From positions 96,589 through 160,588 of the forward strand of contig NZ_FONQ01000003.1 of the NCBI RefSeq assembly GCF_900112975.1: a DNA stretch of 64,000 nt, in the 5' to 3' direction. Every line of letters begins with the position of its first letter. Position 1 is the first letter of the stretch. The notes beneath the pieces were generated by a model. That model was given only the letters and a program-made list of their open reading frames with translations. It was not told the origin of the DNA and ran no database searches. The position numbers and the translations under genes were made by a program. The stretch comes from Flavobacterium xueshanense. GTDB lineage: Bacteria; Bacteroidota; Bacteroidia; Flavobacteriales; Flavobacteriaceae. Shown here one piece after another: positions 57,153 to 64,000 of this stretch.

Positions 57153-57338
57153 TTATTGTCTTTTAGTAAGTTCGGTAGCTAATCTTGCAACTGTTCTTCT
57201 TACACTTCTTATTTGAAGTGGATTCTCAATTGGTGAAATAGCGTGAGCCATTTTTAGATCAGCATATGTTTTCTTAGTCTGGCTAAGCTTTTCTTGCAAC
57301 TCTGCTGCAGAAAGATCTTTTATTTCTGATTGTTTCAT
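57153..57338 (-). CDS. rpmC: 50S ribosomal protein L29
   Basis: This 61-residue protein starts at MKQSEIKDLSAAELQEKL. An upstream ATG at 57374 would add 12 residues and overlap rplP; the family start and the lack of overlap favour 57338. NPLQIRSVRRTVARLATEL is the L29 signature. It lies at the peptide tunnel exit. Confidence 0.95.
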   Translation of the reverse strand: MKQSEIKDLSAAELQEKLSQTKKTYADLKMAHAISPIENPLQIRSVRRTVARLATELTKRQ

Positions 57339-57351
57339 AATATAATATAGA

Positions 57352-57777
57352 TTATGCTTCGAAATCTCTAGCAACGACGAATTTAGTTTTTACCGGAAGC
57401 TTCTGAGCCGCAAGACGTAACGCCTCTTTTGCAACTGACAAAGGTACTCCTCCAACTTCAAACATAATTCTTCCGGGTTTAACAACGGCAGCCCAATACT
57501 CAACTGCCCCTTTACCTTTACCCATACGTACCTCAAGAGGCTTCTTAGTAATTGGTTTGTCTGGAAATATTTTGATCCATAATTGTCCTTCTCTTTTCAT
57601 AAAACGAGTTGCGGCAATACGCGCAGCTTCGATTTGACGAGAGGTTAAGAACATTCCATCTTCATGTACAGATTTAATACCAAACATTCCATTAGAAAGT
57701 TCATGTCCTCTTTGAGAATTCCCTTTCATTTTACCTTTTTGTACCTTACGGTATTTTGTTCTTTTAGGCTGTAACAT
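57352..57777 (-). CDS. rplP: 50S ribosomal protein L16
   Basis: This 141-residue protein has [39 protein letters not shown] and [20 protein letters not shown], all L16 signatures. It lies near the A site. Confidence 0.98.
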   Translation of the reverse strand: MLQPKRTKYRKVQKGKMKGNSQRGHELSNGMFGIKSVHEDGMFLTSRQIEAARIAATRFMKREGQLWIKIFPDKPITKKPLEVRMGKGKGAVEYWAAVVKPGRIMFEVGGVPLSVAKEALRLAAQKLPVKTKFVVARDFEA

Positions 57778-57796
57778 TTTTCTTTAGTTTAAAAAT

Positions 57797-58555
57797 TTAC
57801 TTTCGTTTACGAGCGTCTGGTTTTCCACCTTTGTTAAAAGGTTTTCTATCTCCTCTTGGAGAATCATTACCTTTACCACCAGCACCAGATTGTTTTTTGT
57901 CCATTCCAGCAAGTGGAGAAAGATCTCTCTTTCCATAAACTTCACCTTTCATGATCCATACTTTGATTCCCATTCTACCATAAGTAGTGTGAGCTTCAGC
58001 CAAAGCATAATCAATGTCAGCTCTGAAAGTTGATAGAGGAACTCTACCTTCTTTGAAACCCTCTGAACGAGCCATCTCTGCACCATTCAAACGACCAGAA
58101 ATCAGGACTTTGATACCTTCTGCGTTCATACGCATAGAGGCAGCAATAGCCATTTTGATTGCACGTCTGTAAGAAATTCTGCTTTCAATTTGACGACAGA
58201 TGCTTGTAGCAACTAGATACGCGTCAAGTTCAGGTCTTTTGATTTCAAAGATGTTGATTTGAACCTCTTTGTCAGTAATTTTCTTAAGTTCTTCTTTCAA
58301 CTTGTCTACCTCTTGTCCACCTTTACCGATAATGATACCAGGTCTGGCAGTAGTGATAGTAACGGTTACAAGTTTCAAAGTTCTCTCAATGATTACTTTT
58401 GATACACTAGCTTTTGATAAACGAGCATGGATATACTTTCTGATTTTATAATCTTCGGCAAGCTTATCACCGTAATCATTTCCACCATACCAGTTTGAGT
58501 CCCATCCTCTGATGATACCAAGTCTATTTCCAATTGGATTTGTCTTTTGTCCCAT
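57797..58555 (-). CDS. rpsC: 30S ribosomal protein S3
   Basis: This 252-residue protein has [19 protein letters not shown], a KH domain with [20 protein letters not shown], and [20 protein letters not shown] in the C-domain. A Lys/Gly/Asp-rich tail of about 30 residues extends beyond the core. It lines the mRNA entry channel. Confidence 0.98.
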   Translation of the reverse strand: MGQKTNPIGNRLGIIRGWDSNWYGGNDYGDKLAEDYKIRKYIHARLSKASVSKVIIERTLKLVTVTITTARPGIIIGKGGQEVDKLKEELKKITDKEVQINIFEIKRPELDAYLVATSICRQIESRISYRRAIKMAIAASMRMNAEGIKVLISGRLNGAEMARSEGFKEGRVPLSTFRADIDYALAEAHTTYGRMGIKVWIMKGEVYGKRDLSPLAGMDKKQSGAGGKGNDSPRGDRKPFNKGGKPDARKRK

Positions 58556-58561
58556 CTTGTA

Positions 58562-58972
58562 TTAAATTGCTTGTGTGTTATTAATAGATCCAAGCACGAT
58601 TGTTACGTGATTAGAACGTTTTCTAATTCTGTGAGCACGACCCTGTGGAGCTGGACGAAGTCTTTTCAACATCATTCCACCATCTACTGTAATCGTTTTA
58701 ACAAATAAACCAGCTTCTTCCATATTAGCATCAGGGTTCTTTGCTTGCCAGTTGGCAATTACAGATAAAACCAATTTCTCTAATTTTCTTGAAGCCTCTT
58801 TAGAACTAAATCTTAAGATGTTAAGTGCTCTTTCTACCTTCTGACCTCTTACTAGATCTGCTACTAAGCGCATTTTTCTAGGTGAAGTAGGGCAGTTATT
58901 TAACTTTGCAAAAGCCAATGACTTGTTAGCCTCTTTTCTTGCATCTGCTGTTTCTCTTTTACGAACTCCCAT
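58562..58972 (-). CDS. rplV: 50S ribosomal protein L22
   Basis: This 136-residue protein has [19 protein letters not shown] and [20 protein letters not shown], the L22 signature at the tunnel loop. The N-terminal 20 residues are a short extension. Confidence 0.97.
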   Translation of the reverse strand: MGVRKRETADARKEANKSLAFAKLNNCPTSPRKMRLVADLVRGQKVERALNILRFSSKEASRKLEKLVLSVIANWQAKNPDANMEEAGLFVKTITVDGGMMLKRLRPAPQGRAHRIRKRSNHVTIVLGSINNTQAI

Positions 58973-58978
58973 TGCTTC

Positions 58979-59257
58979 TTATTTTTTACCTTTATTTTTT
59001 GCTCCAGCATGACCTCTAAAAGATCTAGTTGGTGAAAATTCTCCTAATTTGTGACCTACCATGTTTTCTGTTACGTAAACTGGTACAAATTGACGACCGT
59101 TATGAACTGCGATAGTTTGCCCAACGAAGTCTGGAGTAATCATAGAAGCTCTAGACCATGTCTTTACAACTCCTTTATTTCCACCAGCGATGTTTTCTTG
59201 AACTTTCTTGTCTAACTTATAATGAACGAAAGGTCCTTTTTTTAATGAACGTGCCAT
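58979..59257 (-). CDS. rpsS: 30S ribosomal protein S19
   Basis: This 92-residue protein has [20 protein letters not shown] and [20 protein letters not shown], all S19 landmarks. It sits in the head of the 30S subunit. Confidence 0.98.
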   Translation of the reverse strand: MARSLKKGPFVHYKLDKKVQENIAGGNKGVVKTWSRASMITPDFVGQTIAVHNGRQFVPVYVTENMVGHKLGEFSPTRSFRGHAGAKNKGKK

Positions 59258-59263
59258 ATCTTA

Positions 59264-60088
59264 TTATTTCTTTCTACGTTCTACGATATACTTGTTACTC
59301 GGGTTTTTCTTAGAACGAGTTCTATAACCTTTTGCTGGTATTCCATTTCGTGAACGTGGATGTCCACCAGAAGAACGTCCTTCACCACCACCCATTGGGT
59401 GATCGACAGGGTTCATTGCAACAGGTCTTGTTCTAGGTCTTCTTCCTAACCATCTTGTTCTACCTGCTTTCCCAGATACAACTAATTGATGGTCTGAATT
59501 AGAAACCGCTCCAATTGTAGCCGAACAAGTCAACAAGATTAATCTTGTTTCCCCAGAAGGCATTTTAATTGTAGCATATTTTCCATCTCTTGCCATTAAC
59601 TGAGCAAATGTTCCAGCAGAACGAGCGATTACAGCCCCTTGTCCTGGTCTCAATTCGATACAAGAAATAACAGTTCCTAACGGAATTCTACTTAAAGGTA
59701 AAGTATTACCAATTTCAGGCTGAGATTCTGGACCAGAAACAAGTTTCTGACCTACTTTCAATCCGTTTTGAGCAATAACATACGTTTTCTCTCCATCAGC
59801 ATACGCTAACAAAGCGATAAATGCAGTACGATTTGGATCATATTCGATTGATTTCACTGTAGCAGGAATTCCTTCTTTTGTACGTTTGAAATCAATAATA
59901 CGATATCTCTGCTTGTGACCACCACCCGTATAACGCATGGTCATCTTTCCTTGACTATTTCTACCACCAGAGTTTTTTATCGGCGCTATCAAAGAGCGTT
60001 CCGGCTTATCAGTTGTAATGGCGTCATAACCATTCACAACTCTAAATCGCTGACCTGGGGTAATAGGTTTTAATTTTCTTACTGACAT
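59264..60088 (-). CDS. rplB: 50S ribosomal protein L2
   Basis: This 274-residue protein has [39 protein letters not shown] and the functionally critical [20 protein letters not shown] loop containing the conserved His. It is needed for subunit joining and the peptidyl-transferase centre. Confidence 0.98.
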   Translation of the reverse strand: MSVRKLKPITPGQRFRVVNGYDAITTDKPERSLIAPIKNSGGRNSQGKMTMRYTGGGHKQRYRIIDFKRTKEGIPATVKSIEYDPNRTAFIALLAYADGEKTYVIAQNGLKVGQKLVSGPESQPEIGNTLPLSRIPLGTVISCIELRPGQGAVIARSAGTFAQLMARDGKYATIKMPSGETRLILLTCSATIGAVSNSDHQLVVSGKAGRTRWLGRRPRTRPVAMNPVDHPMGGGEGRSSGGHPRSRNGIPAKGYRTRSKKNPSNKYIVERRKK

Positions 60089-60094
60089 TTTATC

Positions 60095-60385
60095 TTAGAT
60101 ATTGTTGTAAAAATCAATTGTTTGTCCTTCTTGTACTTGAACAATTGCCTTTTTAATTGCATTAGTCTTTCCACTGATTAAACCACTTTTAGTGTATTTC
60201 GTAGTTCTGTCCGGTCTTACGTTCATCGTGTTAACACTCAAAATAGTTACTCCATAAGCAGCTTCAATAGCTTTCTTAATTTGCACTTTATTTGCTTTTT
60301 TGTCAACAACGAATCCGAAGCGGTTTAAAACTTCACTTTCTTTGGTTACTTTCTCCGTTACTATAGGCTTAATTATGATGCTCAT
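60095..60385 (-). CDS. rplW: 50S ribosomal protein L23
   Basis: This 96-residue protein has IIKPIVTEKVTKESEVLNRF, VDKKANKVQIKKAIEAAYGV and VRPDRTTKYTK; it is the tunnel-exit docking site for trigger factor and SRP. Confidence 0.97.
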   Translation of the reverse strand: MSIIIKPIVTEKVTKESEVLNRFGFVVDKKANKVQIKKAIEAAYGVTILSVNTMNVRPDRTTKYTKSGLISGKTNAIKKAIVQVQEGQTIDFYNNI

Positions 60386-60391
60386 ATCCTA

Positions 60392-61021
60392 TTATTTACT
60401 TAAATTTTCTTCAATTATCTCCAAAGAACTCTCTAAAAGCACTAAATTATTAGCGTTTAATATAGCGTAAGTACTTAATTCTAAGCTACTTACTACGCTA
60501 GAGCCTTTTAAATTGCGTGACGACAAATATACATTTTTATTAACATCACCCAAGACAAACAGGGATTTTTTATTTTCTAACTCTAAAGCTTTCAAAACAT
60601 TAATGAAATTTTTAGTGTTTGGTGTTTCAAAATTAAAGTCTTCAAGAACGATAATGTTCGACTCTTTTGCTTTAATTGAGAAAGCAGATTTTCTAGCCAA
60701 ACGTTTCAAGCTTTTATTCAATTTAAATGAATAACTTCTTGGCCTTGGTCCGAAAACTGTTCCACCACCTTTAAACAATGGATTCTTTGCACTACCCGCA
60801 CGAGCAGTACCAGTTCCTTTTTGTTTTTTAATCTTACGTGTACTTCCCGCTACTTCAGCTCTTTCTTTTGCTTTGTGCGTTCCTTGTCTTTGATTAGCAA
60901 GATATTGCTTAACATCAAGGTATACTGCGTGATTGTTTGGTTCTATACCAAATACTGAATCAGAAAGTTGAACTTTTCTTCCAGTATCTTTTCCGTTGAA
61001 ATCTAATACTTTTGCTTCCAT
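60392..61021 (-). CDS. rplD: 50S ribosomal protein L4
   Basis: This 209-residue protein has RQGTHKAKERAEVAGSTRKI, KQKGTGTARAGSAKNPLFKG and GGGTVFGPRPRSYSFKLNK, the L4 tunnel-loop region. Its ATG overlaps the rplC stop (TAATG). Confidence 0.97.
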   Translation of the reverse strand: MEAKVLDFNGKDTGRKVQLSDSVFGIEPNNHAVYLDVKQYLANQRQGTHKAKERAEVAGSTRKIKKQKGTGTARAGSAKNPLFKGGGTVFGPRPRSYSFKLNKSLKRLARKSAFSIKAKESNIIVLEDFNFETPNTKNFINVLKALELENKKSLFVLGDVNKNVYLSSRNLKGSSVVSSLELSTYAILNANNLVLLESSLEIIEENLSK

Positions 61022-61638
61022 TACTTCTGAATGATTACATAAGAGTTGTTATGACCAGGAATACATCCTTTTATAACAAGCAGGTTCTTTTCAGCTACTA
61101 CTTTTAAAACTCTAAGGTTTTGAACTTTTACATTGTCTCCTCCCATTCTTCCCGCCATACGCATTCCTTTGAACACTCTAGATGGATAAGAAGAAGCTCC
61201 TACAGAACCTGGCGCTCTTAAACGGTTGTGTTGACCGTGAGTTGCTTGACCAACACCACCAAAACCGTGACGTTTTACAACCCCTTGAAAACCCTTACCT
61301 TTAGATACACCTTGTACATCTACAAATTCTCCTTCAGAAAAAATAGAAACATCAATAAGATCTCCTAATTTTTGCTCAGTTGCGAAATCTTGGAATTCAA
61401 CGACTTTTTTCTTAGCTACAGTTCCCGCTTTTTTAAAGTGACCTAAAGCCGCTTTTGTGGAATGTTTCTCGTTTTTGTCATCGAAACCAAGTTGCAACGC
61501 TTCGTACCCGTCAACACCTTTGGTTCTGACTTGGGTAACAACACATGGTCCAGCTTCGATTACTGTACAAGGAATGTTCTTCCCGTTTTCGTCGAAAATG
61601 CTAGTCATGCCGATTTTTCTACCAATTAACCCAGACAT
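61021..61638 (-). CDS. rplC: 50S ribosomal protein L3
   Basis: This 205-residue protein has [39 protein letters not shown] and [20 protein letters not shown], the L3 core. It is the first gene after the internal promoter at 61713-61744. Confidence 0.98.
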   Translation of the reverse strand: MSGLIGRKIGMTSIFDENGKNIPCTVIEAGPCVVTQVRTKGVDGYEALQLGFDDKNEKHSTKAALGHFKKAGTVAKKKVVEFQDFATEQKLGDLIDVSIFSEGEFVDVQGVSKGKGFQGVVKRHGFGGVGQATHGQHNRLRAPGSVGASSYPSRVFKGMRMAGRMGGDNVKVQNLRVLKVVAEKNLLVIKGCIPGHNNSYVIIQK

Positions 61639-61712
61639 AAATATTAATTATTAATTATTAAATATAAATATAGAACGCAGCTTTTAACCGAATCCTATTT
61701 TTTTAGTGGGTG

Positions 61713-61744
61713 CAAATGTATAACTTATTTACACACAAACCAAA
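61713..61744 (-). promoter_or_regulatory. Promoter upstream of rplC
   Basis: On the minus strand TTTG (61741-61744) and TACATTTG (61713-61720) are exactly 20 bp apart, matching the Bacteroidota consensus TTTG/TAnnTTTG. Transcription should start near 61706, with a leader of about 68 nt. The leader is extremely AT-rich. It lies in the 155-bp rpsJ-rplC gap. Confidence 0.8.
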
Positions 61745-61793
61745 AAAATATTCTTCGCTTAAAAACAGCGCTCTTTTCTTACTAGTAAGCTAT

Positions 61794-62099
61794 TTAAACT
61801 TTGATCTCTACTTCAACACCGCTAGGCAATTCAAGTTTCATCAAGGCATCAATAGTTTTTGATGAAGATGAATAAATGTCAATTAATCTCTTGTATGACA
61901 TTACTTCAAATTGCTCTCTCGCTTTTTTGTTAACGTGTGGAGAACGTAGCACTGTAAAAAGTTTTTTGTGCGTTGGCAATGGAATTGGTCCTGTAACAAC
62001 TGCACCGGTACTTTTTACCGTTTTTACAATCTTCTCAGCAGACTTGTCTACCAACATGTGATCGTAAGATTTTAATTTTATTCTGATTTTTTGACTCAT
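61794..62099 (-). CDS. rpsJ: 30S ribosomal protein S10
   Basis: This 101-residue protein has [40 protein letters not shown] and [20 protein letters not shown], typical of S10 (NusE). It follows fusA by 11 bp and belongs to the fusA transcript. It also acts in antitermination with NusB. Confidence 0.98.
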   Translation of the reverse strand: MSQKIRIKLKSYDHMLVDKSAEKIVKTVKSTGAVVTGPIPLPTHKKLFTVLRSPHVNKKAREQFEVMSYKRLIDIYSSSSKTIDALMKLELPSGVEVEIKV

Positions 62100-62110
62100 T
62101 TTCTTAAAGA

Positions 62111-64000
62111 TTATGCGTTTCCTTTTGCTTTTTTGATAACTGCTTCCGAAATATTAGAAGGCGTTTCAGAGTAGTGTGAAAATTCCATAGTAGATGTTGC
62201 TCTACCTGATGAAAGTGTTCTTAACGTAGTAACGTATCCAAACATTTCAGATAATGGCACATCTGCCTTAATGGTTTTGGCCCCAGCTCTATCACCCATA
62301 TCATTTACCTGACCTCTACGACGGTTGATATCACCTACGATATCCCCCATGTTTTCTTCAGGTGTAATCACTTCCATTTTCATGATTGGCTCTAGTATTA
62401 CAGCACCAGCTGCTTTAGCTACCTCTCTATACCCCATTCTTGCTGCAAGCTCAAAAGAAAGTGCATCAGAATCTACTGGGTGGAAAGATCCATCCAATAA
62501 AGTTACTTTCAAACTATCTACTTGATATCCTGCTAAAGGACCAGTTTTCATAGCTTCTCTAAAACCTTTTTCTACAGATGGGATATATTCTTTGGGAACG
62601 TTACCACCTTTGACAGCATTAACGAACTGCAATCCCACAGGAGCTTTACCATCAACTTCATCAGCTGGCTCTAGTCTAAATACGATATCACCGAATTTAC
62701 CACGACCACCAGATTGTTTCTTGTAAGTTTCTCTGTGTTGAGCAGACTTTGTAAATGCTTCTTTATATTCAACTTGAGGCTCACCTTGGTTTACTTCAAC
62801 TTTGAATTCACGTCTCATTCTATCAACTAAGATATCCAAGTGAAGCTCACCCATACCCGAGATAATAGTTTGCCCTGAAGCTTCATCTGTTCTAACAGTA
62901 AATGTAGGATCCTCTTCGGCTAATTTAGCCAAAGCCATACCCATTTTATCTACGTCCGCTTTAGTTTTAGGCTCAATTGCAATACCAATTACCGGTGCAG
63001 GGAATTTCATACTTTCTAAGATAATTGGGTTCTTTTCATCACACAATGTATCTCCAGTTTTAATATCTTTAAATCCAACTGCCGCTCCAATATCACCCGC
63101 TTCAATATAATCAATTGGATTTTGCTTGTTAGCATGCATTTGGTAAATACGAGAAATTCTTTCTTTGTTTCCTGAACGTGTGTTCAAAACATAAGAGCCG
63201 GCATCTAAACGTCCTGAATAAGCACGGAAGAAAGCTAAACGACCTACGAATGGGTCAGTGGCAATTTTAAAAGCTAAAGCAGCGAATGGCTCTTTAACAT
63301 CAGGCTTACGCAAAATTTTAGTTTGATCCTCTTCTAATAAATCAGCATCATCAGGATGAATTCCTTCGATACCATCTTTATCCATTGGAGATGGCAAGTA
63401 TTTACATACGGCATCTAACATGAATTGAACTCCTTTGTTCTTAAAAGAAGAACCAGCAATCATAGGAATGATAGCCATATCCATTACAGCCGCTCTCAAT
63501 GCAATATTGATTTCTTCCTCTGTTATAGAGTTTTCATCTTCCATGAATTTTTCAAGCAAAGTCTCATCATAATCAGCTACTGCTTCAATAAGAATCGATC
63601 TGTATTCTTTCACTTCTTCAAGCATGTCTTCTGGAATAGGCACAATCTCGTAAGTTGCTCCCATACCTTCTTCATCCCAAACAATAGCTTGGTTTCTTAC
63701 TAAATCAACAACACCTTTGAAATCATTCTCTTCGCCAATTGGCAAAGTGATTGCAACCGCATTTGATTTCAACATATCTCTTACTTGTTGACATACCATC
63801 AAAAAGTTAGATCCTTGTCTGTCCATTTTATTAACGAATCCAATACGTGGTACTCTGTATTGATCTGCTAGTCTCCAGTTAGTTTCTGATTGTGGCTCTA
63901 CACCATCAACAGCACTAAATAAGAAAACCAAGCCATCAAGTACACGCAACGAACGGTTTACTTCAACTGTAAAGTCAACGTGTCCCGGTGTATCAATAAT
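62111..64000 (-). CDS. fusA: Elongation factor G (5' end cut by the window)
   Basis: The open frame runs to the window edge, giving 629 C-terminal residues. It begins inside the G domain at the G3 motif DTPGHVDFT and continues through [15 protein letters not shown] and NKMDRQGSN (G4). Domain III contains [20 protein letters not shown]; domain IV has [20 protein letters not shown] and [34 protein letters not shown] domain V sequence ends it. The true start is beyond position 64000; roughly 90 residues are missing. It moves tRNA and mRNA along the ribosome. Confidence 0.97.
   Translation of the reverse strand: MIDTPGHVDFTVEVNRSLRVLDGLVFLFSAVDGVEPQSETNWRLADQYRVPRIGFVNKMDRQGSNFLMVCQQVRDMLKSNAVAITLPIGEENDFKGVVDLVRNQAIVWDEEGMGATYEIVPIPEDMLEEVKEYRSILIEAVADYDETLLEKFMEDENSITEEEINIALRAAVMDMAIIPMIAGSSFKNKGVQFMLDAVCKYLPSPMDKDGIEGIHPDDADLLEEDQTKILRKPDVKEPFAALAFKIATDPFVGRLAFFRAYSGRLDAGSYVLNTRSGNKERISRIYQMHANKQNPIDYIEAGDIGAAVGFKDIKTGDTLCDEKNPIILESMKFPAPVIGIAIEPKTKADVDKMGMALAKLAEEDPTFTVRTDEASGQTIISGMGELHLDILVDRMRREFKVEVNQGEPQVEYKEAFTKSAQHRETYKKQSGGRGKFGDIVFRLEPADEVDGKAPVGLQFVNAVKGGNVPKEYIPSVEKGFREAMKTGPLAGYQVDSLKVTLLDGSFHPVDSDALSFELAARMGYREVAKAAGAVILEPIMKMEVITPEENMGDIVGDINRRRGQVNDMGDRAGAKTIKADVPLSEMFGYVTTLRTLSSGRATSTMEFSHYSETPSNISEAVIKKAKGNA

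Noticed and set aside
57339..57374. Longer L29 start
   Set aside because: It would add 12 residues unlike L29 and overlap the end of rplP.
61768..61796. Terminator after rpsJ
   Set aside because: CTTACTAGTAAG is a loop-less palindrome without a T run in the right place.

Overview
The window looks like a chromosomal segment of a Flavobacterium-like member of the Bacteroidota. The DNA is AT-rich. The ribosomal operon has secY followed directly by infA. Several promoters have the Bacteroidota -7 box TAnnTTTG, two of them with a -33 box 20 bp away. The proteins (type I citrate synthase, WbqC, EpsG, UpxY/NusG-like, four-helix-bundle S23 proteins, GxxExxY) also fit that group. Nearly everything is encoded on the minus strand, so biological order runs from high to low coordinates. 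This is a reading by eye; no database search was run.

Positions 1-36,500 hold a large surface-polysaccharide (capsule/O-antigen type, Wzx/Wzy-dependent) locus. It starts at its high-coordinate end with export genes wza and wzc. Next come UDP-sugar oxidation and epimerisation genes (wbpP-like, ugd, tviB-like) with an UpxY/NusG-like antiterminator between them, then the GDP-L-fucose genes manC, fcl and gmd. A module follows of DegT aminotransferase, WbqC, a PLP-fold protein and a GNAT enzyme, then the flippase, three glycosyltransferases and an EpsG-like polymerase. After that comes the UDP-N-acetyl-L-fucosamine set (fnlA, a cupin, fnlB, fnlC) with its likely transferase wbuB. The locus ends with two sugar-1-phosphate transferases, two acyltransferase-like genes, a PglE-like aminotransferase and a CapD/WbpM-type 4,6-dehydratase. 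The inferred precursors are GDP-L-fucose, UDP-glucuronate, a UDP-HexNAc uronate, UDP-L-FucNAc and a UDP-4-amino-4,6-dideoxy-HexNAc. The order of sugars in the polymer cannot be read from sequence.

The locus carries insert-like material. Two small four-helix-bundle (S23-type) genes each sit in their own family of short degenerate word repeats. A broken GxxExxY gene lies between 21-bp inverted repeats. A pseudogene fuses the front of an epimerase to the back of rmlA. The far end has a tandem array of 225-bp units.

Positions 36,500-46,600 are mixed housekeeping: recR, a sodium:solute symporter, a CoA-binding protein, a MarC-family protein, two guanidino-group enzymes (CtlX-like and a DDAH-like relative), gltA, eno and a heavily mutated erythromycin-esterase pseudogene. 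Strong stem-loop terminators and intergenic palindromes separate these units.

Positions 46,500-64,000 contain carA and then the ribosomal-protein/transcription supercluster, all on the minus strand: fusA (5' end cut by the window), rpsJ, rplC-D-W-B, rpsS, rplV, rpsC, rplP, rpmC, rpsQ, rplN-X-E, rpsN, rpsH, rplF-R, rpsE, rpmD, rplO, secY, infA, rpmJ, rpsM, rpsK, rpsD, rpoA and rplQ. A clear promoter lies between rpsJ and rplC, and a structured 123-bp spacer lies between rpsN and rpsH. No tRNA, rRNA, CRISPR array or intact transposase was seen.
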